A stretch of 64,000 nucleotides of DNA from Pseudomonas cremoricolorata DSM 17059 = NBRC 16634 (GCF_000425745.1 NZ_KE384442.1:190968-254967); one strand, 5' to 3'; shown: positions 17,055-26,331, counted from the first letter of the stretch. Program-made: numbers and translations. Notes: generated by a model not told the origin, from the letters alone.

Positions 17055-18062
17055 TCAGCGGCGTCGCGATGCAGGGAAGGCGATGCTCAGGGTGGTCTGC
17101 GCCAGCGGGTGAGTGCTGGCGTCGAAGAAGTCCAGCGCGCAGCCTACCGCCGCCAGGCGTTGGCTGAAATAGCTCTGCTGGTTGTGCACCGAGGCCTCGC
17201 CCAAGGGGCGAATGGCCACGGCGATGCGCGCCGGCCGCGCCTGCACGATGGCCTCCAGCAGGTGCTCGTCGGCGCTGTCCAGGTGCTGGCCGAGCAGGCA
17301 CAGGTTGCCGGCCTCGCAGGCCAGTTGCGCCAGGCACCAGCTCAGGTAGTCGCTGCTGCGAATGGCTTGAAGCTTCTGCGCGCTGGGCCCCTCGTTGATG
17401 AACAGCGGCACTTCCCCCGGCACGTTCACCGCCGCGCCATCGAGCAGCTCGCTGCCCACTGCGCCACGCCTGCGCGTGGTGCCATCGGCCTGGCGCAGCA
17501 GGTGCAGGCCTCCGTGCACATGCAGCACCCGCGTGCCGGCGCCGGCGGTGCGGCGCACATCGAAGCTGCCTTGCTCATCGAACAGCTCGGCGAACCCCGA
17601 TGGGTCGTGCTCCATGGCCCACGGCAGAATCAGGTCGTAGTTGCTGGTGTACACGCATCGGTAACGACGCAGCTCGGCGTTGAGCTGGCCCAGGGTCACC
17701 GGCGGCAGCAGCGCCAGCGGCAGGTGCACGGCGCGCAGGGCATGAATCAGCGCCTGCTTGATCGAGTAGTAGCGGTTCAGCGGTGCGGTGGAGTTGATCG
17801 CCAGCGCGGCATTGCTGCGGATGGTGGTGTTCAGCGCGCTCAGCACCGGCTCGAACAGCTCGGTGCCCAGCGCCTTGAACAGCGCCTGGTCGCTGATCGC
17901 CAAGGCCTTGTGCCGCACCTGTTGCGCCTGCTCGAACAGCGAGTAGTAACCGAACGGCTTCCACAGGGCGCGGCTGGCACCGTTGCCCAGCAGCAGGGCC
18001 GGGTAGGCGTGGCGGTCGGTGAGCTCGGCCCAGGAGGGCAGGTGGGCATCGCGTGCTGACAT
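17055..18062 (-). CDS. DUF4917-like protein with SIR2-like N-terminal glycine motif
   Basis: A 335-residue cytoplasmic protein. The N-terminal LLLGNGASRALWKPFGYYSLFEQA resembles the GNG-S nucleotide-binding start of SIR2-fold and DUF4917 proteins, and the CVYTSNYDLILPWAM segment with its conserved TSNYD and the HVHGGLHLL histidine stretch support that group. These are features of NAD-binding SIR2-like folds, so NAD handling is a guess. It has no membrane segment or signal peptide. It lies convergent to the methyltransferase gene and no partner gene is adjacent. Family naming is from memory. Confidence 0.6.
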   Translation of the reverse strand: MSARDAHLPSWAELTDRHAYPALLLGNGASRALWKPFGYYSLFEQAQQVRHKALAISDQALFKALGTELFEPVLSALNTTIRSNAALAINSTAPLNRYYSIKQALIHALRAVHLPLALLPPVTLGQLNAELRRYRCVYTSNYDLILPWAMEHDPSGFAELFDEQGSFDVRRTAGAGTRVLHVHGGLHLLRQADGTTRRRGAVGSELLDGAAVNVPGEVPLFINEGPSAQKLQAIRSSDYLSWCLAQLACEAGNLCLLGQHLDSADEHLLEAIVQARPARIAVAIRPLGEASVHNQQSYFSQRLAAVGCALDFFDASTHPLAQTTLSIAFPASRRR

Positions 18063-18236
18063 GGGGTATCCGTAGGCTGAAACACAAACGCGGCGACTGT
18101 ATCACGTTGCCTGCCGGGAAGAAGTTGCGCTCGAGGCAGACGCAGCCACGGGGTTTCATCTGCCAGTCCTTGAGGTCGCGCGCGGCTGTCTATATCGTCC
18201 GCAGCATCTTTATCGAGGTGGGAAGGGTTACAGCGT

Positions 18237-18719
18237 ATGGCAAGCGACAATCTGGGCGCCGAGCAGTATGTCGAGGGCCGTCTGGTAGCGGTGATCCTGC
18301 TCGTGCTGACTGCCCTGGGCGCATTCGCCGCCACCACGTTCTGCGGTGAGCGCGGTTGCGTGTTGACGGCGCAGGCGGTGGTCTGTGCGGTGACTTCGGC
18401 GCTGTGCGTACTGCTGCTGCTCAACCGCCGCGCGCTGCGTGCCAAGCTCGAAGGCCGCAGCTACTTGCTGGCCTACCTACTGGCGTGGATCTGGGCTGGG
18501 CTGGCTACGGCGGTGGTGCTCAGCCAGCCCGCCCTGGCCGATGAAACCCCGGCGCTGCTGTCGGTGGTGCTGTCGAGTCTGCTGGGCGGGGTAGCGGCCG
18601 CCATCGCCGCGCACCTCTGGCACGAGCGCCAGCAACGCCCGCTGGCGCCGCGTGCTCCTCGCACCCCACGGCGTGGCAAGGCCGAACAGGCGCTGGCGCA
18701 GGTCAAGGAGCGTCTGTAG
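18237..18719 (+). CDS. Small membrane protein, about four segments, unknown function
   Basis: A 160-residue integral membrane protein. Hydrophobic segments lie near residues 15-33 (LVAVILLVLTALGAFAATT), 42-61 (LTAQAVVCAVTSALCVLLLL), 78-98 (YLLAYLLAWIWAGLATAVVL) and 108-125. The tail is basic (RQQRPLAPRAPRTPRRGKAEQALAQVKERL). I recognise no family. It starts at an ATG with AAGGG about 10 bases upstream and ends by overlapping the 3' end of the convergent SulP gene by 17 bases. Confidence 0.6.
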   Translation: MASDNLGAEQYVEGRLVAVILLVLTALGAFAATTFCGERGCVLTAQAVVCAVTSALCVLLLLNRRALRAKLEGRSYLLAYLLAWIWAGLATAVVLSQPALADETPALLSVVLSSLLGGVAAAIAAHLWHERQQRPLAPRAPRTPRRGKAEQALAQVKERL

Positions 18720-20418
18720 CCTGCGCCGCCAGTGCTCGTCGCTGGCGATTGCGCCACAGCCGGTAGGCGCGGATGCCGGCACGCACCGAGCCGAACAGCA
18801 ACTCGCCTTCCATCTCCCGCGCCAGCCCTGAGCGCACCAGCATGCGCAGGAAACGCCCACGGGCGCGGGCGATGGCAAAATGCACACCCTGCGCGGCCAG
18901 GGTGGCGCGCACTTCGCGCAAGGCTTCAAGGCCCGTCACATCCAGACTGCTCACCGCCTCGGCATCGAACAGCACGGCCCTGATCTGCTGCTCGCGTTGC
19001 ACCGCTTCGAGCAGGCGCAGTTTGAAGTAGTCGGCGTTGAAGAACAGGATCGCGTCGTCGAAGCGATACACCAGCAGCCCCGGTACCGTGCGCGCCTCGG
19101 GGTGGTGGCGCAGGTTGACCTGGCCCTCGACTCCGGGCAGCCAGCCGAGCACCGCGTCGGTGGGCTGATAGATGCTGTACAGCAGACGTAGAATGGCCAG
19201 GGTCACGGCGAAGATGATGCCCGGCAGCACGCCCAGGCCGAGCACGCCGGCGGTGGTCAGCAGGCACAGGCAGAACTCGAAGCGGCTGAGCTTGAGGATG
19301 CTGCGCAGCGACTGCACATCGATCAGCCCCCAGCCGGCCATCAGCAGCACGGCGCCGAGCGCGGCCTGTGGAATCCATGCCATGGGCGCGGTGAACAGCA
19401 GCAACACCAGGGCAATCACCAGGGCGGCGACGATGCCCACCAGTTGGCTGCGCCCGCCGACCATGTCGTTGACCGCGGTGCGTGAATCGGCGCCGCTGAT
19501 GGCAAAGCCTTGCGACAGCCCGGCGGCCAGATTGCTCACGCCCAGGGCGACGAACTCGTGGTTGGCGTTGATCGCATAGCCGTGGCGCGCGGCGAAGCTG
19601 CGCGCGGTGAGCATGGCGCTGCAAAAGCTCACGGTAGCGATGCCCAAGGCGTCGCGCAGCAGGCTCTTGGTTTCTTCCAGGCTGATCTGCGGCCAGGCCA
19701 GGTGCGGCATGCCACCAGGCACCGGGCCGAGCACGGCGACGCCGAAGCGGTCCAGGCCGAACAGGCCGCTGAGCACGGTGAACACCGCCACCACCACCAG
19801 CGCCACCGGCAGGCGCGGATAGCGCCGCGGCAACACGATAAGCATGGCCAGTGCGGCCAGGCCCAGGGACAGGGTCAGCCAGCGGATTTCCCCCAGGCGA
19901 CTGAGGAAGTCGAGCAGGCTCAGCACGAAACCTTCACCGACGAAGCTGAAACCCACCACTTTGGACAACTGCCCGGCGATCAGGCTCAGGCCGATGCCGT
20001 TGAGGTAGCCGATCAGAATCGGCCGCGAAAAGAAGCTGGCGATAAAACCTGCGCGGGCGAGCCCCGCGCCGATCAGCATGGCCCCCACCAGCAGGGTGAC
20101 GATCACCGCCAGCTCGGCGGTGCGCTGTGTGTCACCCATCGCCAGCGGCGCCACGGCCCCGGCGATCATCGCGCAGGTGGCGGCATCCGGGCCGACCATC
20201 AACTGCCGCGAACTGCCGATCAGGGCGTAGACGATCATCGGCAGCACGCAGGCGTACAGGCCATATTGCGCCGGCAGGCCGACGATCTGCGCATAGGCGA
20301 TGGCGATGGGAATCTGAATGGCCGCCACCGACAGACCCGCCTGCACATCGGCCGAGAACCATTCACGGCGGTAACGCAGCAGGTTGGCCAGGCCCGGAAG
20401 CCAGCGGGAAATGAACAT
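18703..20418 (-). CDS. SulP-family inorganic anion transporter with STAS domain
   Basis: A 571-residue transporter of the SulP (SLC26) family, which moves sulfate, bicarbonate or related anions. The N-terminal membrane domain begins with the family motif DVQAGLSVAAIQIPIAIAYAQIVGLPAQYGLYA and has about 12-14 segments (QLMVGPDAATCAMIAG, FFSRPILIGYLNGIGLS). A cytoplasmic STAS domain fills roughly residues 430-545 (VYRFDDAILFFNADYF..LFDAEAVSSLDVTGLEALREV), with the Ser-Leu-Asp motif of STAS proteins. The substrate cannot be read from the sequence. Nothing near it suggests a pathway. Confidence 0.88.
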   Translation of the reverse strand: MFISRWLPGLANLLRYRREWFSADVQAGLSVAAIQIPIAIAYAQIVGLPAQYGLYACVLPMIVYALIGSSRQLMVGPDAATCAMIAGAVAPLAMGDTQRTAELAVIVTLLVGAMLIGAGLARAGFIASFFSRPILIGYLNGIGLSLIAGQLSKVVGFSFVGEGFVLSLLDFLSRLGEIRWLTLSLGLAALAMLIVLPRRYPRLPVALVVVAVFTVLSGLFGLDRFGVAVLGPVPGGMPHLAWPQISLEETKSLLRDALGIATVSFCSAMLTARSFAARHGYAINANHEFVALGVSNLAAGLSQGFAISGADSRTAVNDMVGGRSQLVGIVAALVIALVLLLFTAPMAWIPQAALGAVLLMAGWGLIDVQSLRSILKLSRFEFCLCLLTTAGVLGLGVLPGIIFAVTLAILRLLYSIYQPTDAVLGWLPGVEGQVNLRHHPEARTVPGLLVYRFDDAILFFNADYFKLRLLEAVQREQQIRAVLFDAEAVSSLDVTGLEALREVRATLAAQGVHFAIARARGRFLRMLVRSGLAREMEGELLFGSVRAGIRAYRLWRNRQRRALAAQATDAP

Positions 20419-20520
20419 GGGCAGTCCTTTGAAAATGTTTCATCCGAATGGCGCTGCTTTATAGCCGCAGCACCTGATATGCCGCCAAATCCAGCGCCGA
20501 CGCAAGCGCCGGATGCCGCC

Positions 20521-21540
20521 TCAGGCCAGCCGCTGCAGGTAGCTGGGTACCTGCGGCTCAGGCAGCACCGAGAGCACCTTGAGCCGTTGCAGGGTGCGCT
20601 CGCGGGCCTTGCCGATGTGGTCGCGCAGGCACGAGCAGGCCGATTCCACGGTGCCGTAGAGCAATGCCTCGAACACCAGGCGGTGTTCCATCAGCATCGC
20701 CTGGTCGTTGCTGCTGTGCAGCGCCTCGTGAAGGATGCGGCCGACGTTCATGGGAATCTGACACTGGCGAATCACCGCTGCCATGCGCGTGTTGGCGATG
20801 CCTGCCAGGCAGGTGACGTGCAGATCGTGCTCGAGCTGTTCGATGTCGGCGCGCGACACCTCGCGCCCGGCGTCCTGGGCGTCGACCACGCGCTGCAACA
20901 TGGCCTGCAACTCGTTGCGTGGCACCCGCTCGACCGCTTGGCGCAGGGCGTCGGGTTCGAGCAGCATGCGCAGTTCGTAATCCTGCTTGACCGCCTGCGC
21001 GGTGAGCGGCCCGGCCAGCCATTGCGAGTACGGCTCCTTTTCCACCAGGCCCTTGTCGCGCAGGCGCATCAGCGCTTCCCTCACCACGTTGCTGCTGACG
21101 TTGAGCGCCTCGGCCGCACGCTGGCCGTCGATTCGGTAGTGACCGAAGACCATGAAGCGGATCACCGTTTCCGCCAACTGCTCATAGATACGCTCACCCA
21201 GTGGCCGGTAATCGATCAGCTCTTCCTGCCGCTCCAGGCCCAGCAGTTGCCGGGTCAGCGGGACCCGCCGCGGTGCAGCCTCGGTGCCGTGGGGGTCGAT
21301 GAGAAAGCCGCGGCCTTCGAAGCGGCGGATCAACCCTTCTTCATGCAGCAAGGTCAGCGCCTGGCGTACCGGCACCCGGCTGGTGCCGAACAGCTCTGCC
21401 AGCGGCCCCTCGACCAGCACCAGCCCGGTCACTGCCTGCCCACCCAGAATCGCCTCGCGCAGGGTGGTGCGGATGACTTCGTAGCGTGAAGTTGGGCGCT
21501 CGTCCAAGGGCGGTGTCGCGGACATCGAGTCAGGTCTCAT
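20521..21540 (-). CDS. GntR/FCD-type transcription regulator with two tandem winged-helix domains
   Basis: A 339-residue regulator. Residues about 20-83 form a GntR winged helix (SRVPVRQALTLLHEEGLI). Residues about 113-178 form a second winged helix (ERIYEQLAETVIRF..SSNVVREALMRLRDKGLV), and the rest is an FCD-type ligand domain (ELRMLLEPDALRQAVER..VVDAQDAGRE). Ordinary GntR/FCD proteins have one helix-turn-helix and about 230 residues, so the doubled DNA-binding part is unusual. It is divergent from the imide-type operon at 21827, and two copies of a short operator-like word lie in the shared gap. It is the probable ligand-responsive regulator of that operon. A start at 21525 is also possible. 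Confidence 0.85.
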   Translation of the reverse strand: MRPDSMSATPPLDERPTSRYEVIRTTLREAILGGQAVTGLVLVEGPLAELFGTSRVPVRQALTLLHEEGLIRRFEGRGFLIDPHGTEAAPRRVPLTRQLLGLERQEELIDYRPLGERIYEQLAETVIRFMVFGHYRIDGQRAAEALNVSSNVVREALMRLRDKGLVEKEPYSQWLAGPLTAQAVKQDYELRMLLEPDALRQAVERVPRNELQAMLQRVVDAQDAGREVSRADIEQLEHDLHVTCLAGIANTRMAAVIRQCQIPMNVGRILHEALHSSNDQAMLMEHRLVFEALLYGTVESACSCLRDHIGKARERTLQRLKVLSVLPEPQVPSYLQRLA

Positions 21541-21785
21541 AGGGCGGAATGGGCAAGTTTCTCACAAGCACGGCGGGAATGTGCCTACACGCGGTAACAC
21601 TTCCCTGATCGATCCTGAGGCAAGGCTGTTACCGAACGCCTCAAAATGGATCATTTATAAAAACATCCAATTTGCGCGCCAAGGTGATTCTGGATTGTCT
21701 CGGCGCAGAGCTTCGCTACGCGCCAGAGCGGTTCGACCTCCCAAAACATCTATCAGGCGCAACTTGGCACGTTCGGTGCTTTCTC

Positions 21786-21814
21786 AAATGTACGTATTCA
21801 CTAAATGTACATTT
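21786..21814. promoter_or_regulatory. Tandem operator-like sites before the amidase operon
   Basis: The word AAATGTAC occurs twice, at 21786-21793 and 21803-21810, 17 bases apart. The second copy is part of a perfect 12-bp palindrome, AAATGTACATTT (21803-21814). GntR proteins often bind short TGT..ACA palindromes. The site lies 13-41 bases before the amidase ATG, so binding here would block transcription or translation. Binding by the tandem-HTH regulator is inferred. Confidence 0.6.
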
Positions 21815-21826
21815 TAGAGGTGGCGG

Positions 21827-23176
21827 ATGAGTGTCGATGGCGTGTCCCTGGCCCAGGCTTATGCCGAGGCAGCGGCTGATCCGCTGAGTGTGGCGCAGCA
21901 GGCGTTGCAGGCCGCGCAGCAGCTACCGGCGGCCTTCATCAGCCTGTGCCAGAAGCGCGCACTGCGTGAGGCAGAAGCGGCTCGGCAGCGCTGGCAGGCC
22001 GGCCAGCCGCTGTCGCCGCTCGACGGCGTGCCGGTGGTGTGGAAAGACCTCTACGACCTCGCCGGGGAAATCACCAGCGCCGGGGCCAAGGTGCGCATGA
22101 ATGACGCCCCCGCATCGTGCGACTGTGCCCTGGCGAGCGTGCTGAGCCGCGCCGGCATGGTCAGCCTGGGCAAGACCAACCTCAGCGAGCTGGCCTATTC
22201 GGGCCTGGGCCTCAACCCGCACTTCGGCACCCCGGCCAACGCCGTGGCGCAAGGTCCGGCACGGGTGCCGGGCGGCTCTTCCTCGGGTTCTGCGGTGGCA
22301 GTGGCCAAGGGCGTGGCGCCCATAGCCATGTCGACCGACACCGCCGGCTCCATTCGCATCCCCGCCGCCTTCAATGGCCTGGTCGGCTATCGCAGCAGCA
22401 GCCAGCGCTATGACTTCAGCGGGGTCACCCCGCTGGCGGTGTCGCTCGATGCGCTGGGCCCGATCACCACCAGCGTGCGCGATGCCATGGCGATCGATGC
22501 CCTGTTGCTGGGCAAGCCGTTCGCCGCCAGGCCTTTGCCCGTGGCCGGATTGCGCCTGCGAGTCGACGACGCGCTGCTGGACGATGCGCGCATTCAGCCT
22601 GAGGTCAAAGCCAATCTGCTGGCCGCCGCCGAGCGCCTGCAGGCGGCCGGTGCCGCCCTGGAATACGGCCGCGTCGAGGCGTTCCATCAGGCCCTGGCGC
22701 TGATCGAACAGGTCGGCTGGCTTGGCAGCGCTGAGGCCTTCGCCCGCTACGAGTCGCTGCTCGACAGCCCAGTCGCCGAGCACCTCGACCCACGCGTACG
22801 CACCCGCCTTGAGGCCGCCCGGCATTTCCCGGCCAGCCGCCAGGTACGCCTGTACCAGGCCGCGCGCAACCTGCGCCAGCACATGGCAGATGAGCTGGAC
22901 GGCGCCATGCTGCTGACCCCGACGGTTGCCCATGTCGCGCCGTTGCTGGCGCCCCTGCAAGACGATGCGGCGCTGTTCGCCGCCAGCAACCTGGCCACTC
23001 TGCGCCTGACCATGCCCGGCAGCATGCTCGACATGCCCGGCGTGGCCCTGCCCAGCGGCACTGGCGAGGCCGGCATGCCCACCAGCGTGCTGGTGTCCGG
23101 CCCCAGTGGCAGCGACGCGCGCCTGCTGCGCGTCGCCCTGACCCTCGAACCCTATGTGCGCGGCGTAGCCCGCTAA
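21827..23176 (+). CDS. Amidase-signature hydrolase, candidate half-amidase
   Basis: A 449-residue amidase of the AS family, cutting a C-N amide bond to release ammonia. The catalytic triad is visible: Lys73 (VVWKDLYD), cis-Ser151 in GGSSSGSAVAVA, and the nucleophile Ser175 in STDTAGSIRIPAA. The spacing of 24 residues between the two serines equals that of malonamidase E2. There is no signal peptide, so it is cytoplasmic. It is the first gene of the operon, 29 bases before the imidase-type gene. Together they suggest ring opening of a cyclic imide followed by hydrolysis of the half-amide. Purely as a family it could act on other amides. Confidence 0.85.
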   Translation: MSVDGVSLAQAYAEAAADPLSVAQQALQAAQQLPAAFISLCQKRALREAEAARQRWQAGQPLSPLDGVPVVWKDLYDLAGEITSAGAKVRMNDAPASCDCALASVLSRAGMVSLGKTNLSELAYSGLGLNPHFGTPANAVAQGPARVPGGSSSGSAVAVAKGVAPIAMSTDTAGSIRIPAAFNGLVGYRSSSQRYDFSGVTPLAVSLDALGPITTSVRDAMAIDALLLGKPFAARPLPVAGLRLRVDDALLDDARIQPEVKANLLAAAERLQAAGAALEYGRVEAFHQALALIEQVGWLGSAEAFARYESLLDSPVAEHLDPRVRTRLEAARHFPASRQVRLYQAARNLRQHMADELDGAMLLTPTVAHVAPLLAPLQDDAALFAASNLATLRLTMPGSMLDMPGVALPSGTGEAGMPTSVLVSGPSGSDARLLRVALTLEPYVRGVAR

Positions 23177-23205
23177 CTCTTCTGAATCACAATGAGGTGT
23201 AGATC

Positions 23206-24087
23206 ATGGCGAAAGAAATCTTTGTCTCCATCGGCGTCGACGTCGATGCGGTCGCTGGCTGGCTGGGTTCCTACGGCGGTGAAGACTCCCCGGACGACAT
23301 CTCCCGCGGCCTGTTCGCCGGTGAAGTCGGCTCGCCGCGGCTGCTTAAGCTGTTCGAGAAGTACAACCTGCGCACCACCTGGTTCATCCCCGGCCACTCG
23401 GTGGAAACCTTCCCCGAACAGATGAAGGCGGTGGTCGCTGCCGGCCACGAAATCGGCGTGCATGGCTACAGCCATGAAAACCCCATCGCCATGACGCCCG
23501 AACAGGAAGAGATCGTCCTCGACAAGTCGATCGAGATCATCACCCAGCTCGCCGGCAAGCGTCCCACCGGCTACGTGGCGCCGTGGTGGGAATTCAGCAA
23601 CGTCACCAACGAACTGCTGCTGCGCAAGGGCATCAAGTACGACCACAGCCTGATGCACAACGACTTCCACCCCTACTACGTGCGGGTCAAGGACAGCTGG
23701 AGCAAGATCGACTACAGCCAGCACCCCGACACCTGGATGAAACCGCTGGTGCGCGGCGAGGAAACCGACCTGGTGGAGATTCCGGCCAACTGGTACCTCG
23801 ATGACCTGCCGCCAATGATGTTCATCAAGAAGTCGCCCAACAGCCACGGCTTCGTCAACCCGCGGCACCTGGAAGAAATGTGGCGCGACCAGTTCGACTG
23901 GGTCTACCGCGAGCATGACTACGCCGTGTTCCCCATCACCATCCACCCCGACGTCTCTGGCCGTCCGCAGGTGCTGCTGATGCTCGAGCGCTTCATCGAG
24001 CACATGCAGGGCCATGCCGGGGTGAAGTTCGTGACCATGGACGAAATCGCCGACGACTTCATTCGCCGCCAGCCGCGCAAAGGCTGA
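23206..24087 (+). CDS. Cyclic imide hydrolase / HpPgdA-type polysaccharide-deacetylase-fold enzyme
   Basis: A 293-residue NodB-fold metal enzyme, very like H. pylori HP0310 (PgdA) from memory along its whole length (DVDAVAGWLGSYGGEDSPDD, GYVAPWWEFSNVTNE, EIPANWYLDDLPPMMFIKKS). Expected metal ligands are Asp14, His86 and His90 (HGYSH), at the same numbers as in HpPgdA. From what I recall, this subfamily includes the zinc cyclic imidase of P. putida YZ-26, also 293 residues. There is no signal peptide, which argues against peptidoglycan work and for cytoplasmic imide hydrolysis. It sits between an amidase and a transporter gene, which fits imide use as a nitrogen source. Confidence 0.8.
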   Translation: MAKEIFVSIGVDVDAVAGWLGSYGGEDSPDDISRGLFAGEVGSPRLLKLFEKYNLRTTWFIPGHSVETFPEQMKAVVAAGHEIGVHGYSHENPIAMTPEQEEIVLDKSIEIITQLAGKRPTGYVAPWWEFSNVTNELLLRKGIKYDHSLMHNDFHPYYVRVKDSWSKIDYSQHPDTWMKPLVRGEETDLVEIPANWYLDDLPPMMFIKKSPNSHGFVNPRHLEEMWRDQFDWVYREHDYAVFPITIHPDVSGRPQVLLMLERFIEHMQGHAGVKFVTMDEIADDFIRRQPRKG

Positions 24088-24138
24088 CGCCGCCGACCTT
24101 CTGCCAACCCTGCCCACAACAACAAGAGACCCACCACG

Positions 24139-25494
24139 ATGACCACGCAGGCCACCACCACGACGCCCGTCGGCGCCCCCGGGACATGGAAACCGGTACA
24201 CCTCGATTCCAAGGATGTTCGCTATGCCACCTGGATCGCCTTCTTCGCCTGGGTGTTCGCTGTCTATGACTTCATCCTGTTCGGCACTTTGTTGCCGGTG
24301 ATGGGTGGGCACTTCACCTGGAGCGAGGCCGAGCAGGCCGAGATCGCCACCTGGGTCGCCGTGGGCGGCGCGGTGGTGGCCTTCATCGTCGGCCCGCTGG
24401 TAGACAAGATCGGTCGCCGTGGCGGGATCATCTTCACCATCGGCGGCACCGCGCTGTGCTCGGCACTCACTGCGGTGTGCGCCGGCATGGGCAAGGGGCC
24501 GTTGATTGCCGTGCGCTCGGTGGCAGGGCTGGGGTATGCCGAGGAGGGGGTCAACGCCACCTACCTCACCGAGGTCTATGCGGCCTCGACCGATCCCAAG
24601 CTGATCAAGCGCCGCGGCTTCGTCTACAGCCTGGTGCAGAGCGGCTGGCCGGTCGGTGCGCTGATCGCCGCCGGGCTCACCGCCTTGTTGCTGCCGCACA
24701 TCGGCTGGCAGGGCTGCTTCGTGTTCGCGGCGGTGCCGGCGTTGGTGGTGGCGATTCTGGCCCGCAAGCTCAAGGAAAGCCCGCAGTTCCAGGTGCACCA
24801 GCGTATTCGCCAGCTGCGCAAGGCCGGTGATGAAACCGCTGCGCGCAGCCTGGCCAGCGAATACCAGGTCGATTACGACGAGCACGCCAAGGCCGGCGTT
24901 GCCGCGGCCTTCCGCGGTGCCGCGCTGCGCCCGACCGTGGTATTGAGCTTGGCGATTCTGCTCAACTGGTCGGCGATTCAGGTGTTCAGCGTGCTCGGCA
25001 CCTCGGTGATCGTCAGCGTTCACCAGCTGTCGTTCCAGAATTCGCTGTGGATTCTGGTGCTGTCGAACCTGGTCGGCTTCATCGGCTACCTGTTCCACGG
25101 CTGGCTGGGCGACCGCCTCGGTCGGCGCAACACCGTCGCGCTGGGCTGGATGTGTGGCGGTGTGGCGTTCTTCGCCATGCTGCAGGCGCCGAGCCAACTG
25201 ACTACCGTGGTGGCGCTGTACAGCCTGGGCCTGTTCTTCCTCACCGGCCCGTACTCGGCGATGTTGTTCTTCATGGGCGAAAGCTTCCCCACCAGCATCC
25301 GTGCCACCGGCGGCGCCATCGTCCACGCCATGGGCCCGATAGGCGCCATCGTCGCCGGCCTGGGCATCACCAGTGTGCTCAACGCAGGCGGCCAGTGGCA
25401 CAGCGCGGCGCTGTGGTTCGGCGCGTTGCCGTGCTTCCTCTCGGGTGTGGTGATGTTCGCCGCGCGCCATGTCGAGCCGCATTCGGTCAAGTAA
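24139..25494 (+). CDS. MFS transporter of the imide-type operon
   Basis: A 451-residue major facilitator protein with 12 predicted membrane segments, the first in WIAFFAWVFAVYDFILFGTLLPV. Family motifs are VDKIGRRGGI after segment 2, VAGLGYAEEGVNATYLTEV in segment 4, and GWLGDRLGRRNTVALGW in the second half. It belongs to the metabolite:H+ / sialate-type symporter region of the MFS. A cytoplasmic loop of about 50 residues (RKLKESPQFQVHQRIRQL) sits mid-protein. Being in the operon, it most likely imports the ring amide used by the enzymes; the substrate is inferred. It starts 51 bases after the imidase. Confidence 0.85.
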   Translation: MTTQATTTTPVGAPGTWKPVHLDSKDVRYATWIAFFAWVFAVYDFILFGTLLPVMGGHFTWSEAEQAEIATWVAVGGAVVAFIVGPLVDKIGRRGGIIFTIGGTALCSALTAVCAGMGKGPLIAVRSVAGLGYAEEGVNATYLTEVYAASTDPKLIKRRGFVYSLVQSGWPVGALIAAGLTALLLPHIGWQGCFVFAAVPALVVAILARKLKESPQFQVHQRIRQLRKAGDETAARSLASEYQVDYDEHAKAGVAAAFRGAALRPTVVLSLAILLNWSAIQVFSVLGTSVIVSVHQLSFQNSLWILVLSNLVGFIGYLFHGWLGDRLGRRNTVALGWMCGGVAFFAMLQAPSQLTTVVALYSLGLFFLTGPYSAMLFFMGESFPTSIRATGGAIVHAMGPIGAIVAGLGITSVLNAGGQWHSAALWFGALPCFLSGVVMFAARHVEPHSVK

Positions 25495-25526
25495 CTCAAC
25501 AGATCAAGCGATAAGGAGTCCCCGCG

Positions 25527-26288
25527 ATGTCTCAACCTGTAGCTCTCATCACCGGCGCCGCCAGCGGCATCGGCCAGGCCGTTGCCGTGGCCTACGCCAG
25601 GGAGGGCGTGCGTGTGGTCGGCGGATACCTGCCGGACGCCGGCCACGACCCGCTCGACACGCAGCGCTTGGTGCAAGCCGCCGGCGGCGAGTGCCTGATG
25701 CTGCCGATGGACGTCACCGACAGCGCTTCGCTCGATGCCATCGCCAAGGCTGCGGTAGAGCGCTTCGGCCGCCTCGACTACGCGGTGGCCAACGCCGGCC
25801 TGCTGCGCAAGGCTGCGCTGCTGGAGATGACCGACGCGCAGTGGAACGAGATGCTCGACGTCGACCTCACTGGCGTCATGCGCACCTTCCGCAGCGCCAG
25901 CCGTTACCTGGGCGAGGGCGGTGCACTGGTGGCCATTTCATCGATTGCCGGCGGCGTCTACGGCTGGCAGGAGCATTGCCACTACGCCGCGGCCAAGGCC
26001 GGGGTGCCGGGGCTGTGCCGCTCGCTGGCGGTGGAGCTGGCACCGCGCGGCATCCGCTGCAACGCGGTGATTCCCGGCCTGATCGAAACCCCGCAATCGC
26101 TCGATGGGAAAAACTCGCTCGGCCCTGAAGGCCTGGCCAGGGCCGGCAAGAGCATCCCGCTCGGCCGGGTCGGGCGCGCCAGTGAAGTGGCCGACCTGGT
26201 GTGCTACCTGAGCAGCCCACAGGCGAGCTACATCACCGGGCAAAGCATCACCATCGACGGCGGTCTGACCGTGCGTTGGCCGGAATGA
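25527..26288 (+). CDS. Short-chain dehydrogenase/reductase (SDR), first of two
   Basis: A 253-residue classical SDR, using NAD(P) to interconvert an alcohol and a carbonyl. It has the cofactor motif TGAASGIG (residues 9-16), the catalytic Ser near 138 (ISSIAGG) and the Tyr153/Lys157 pair in YAAAKAG. The segment YITGQSITIDGG near the end is usual for 3-ketoacyl-reductase-like SDRs. AAGGAG lies about 10 bases before the ATG. It follows the transporter by about 30 bases, so it is part of the operon. Its substrate may be a hydroxy or oxo product of the opened ring, but nothing in the sequence decides this. Confidence 0.82.
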   Translation: MSQPVALITGAASGIGQAVAVAYAREGVRVVGGYLPDAGHDPLDTQRLVQAAGGECLMLPMDVTDSASLDAIAKAAVERFGRLDYAVANAGLLRKAALLEMTDAQWNEMLDVDLTGVMRTFRSASRYLGEGGALVAISSIAGGVYGWQEHCHYAAAKAGVPGLCRSLAVELAPRGIRCNAVIPGLIETPQSLDGKNSLGPEGLARAGKSIPLGRVGRASEVADLVCYLSSPQASYITGQSITIDGGLTVRWPE

Positions 26289-26331
26289 ACCCCTCGCCGC
26301 ACGCCTGGCGTGCGGCCATCAGGAGTGAACC

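Noticed and set aside
23173..25482. 769-codon open frame opposite imidase and transporter
   Set aside because: Shadow of two motif-complete genes on the plus strand, same low-complexity composition.
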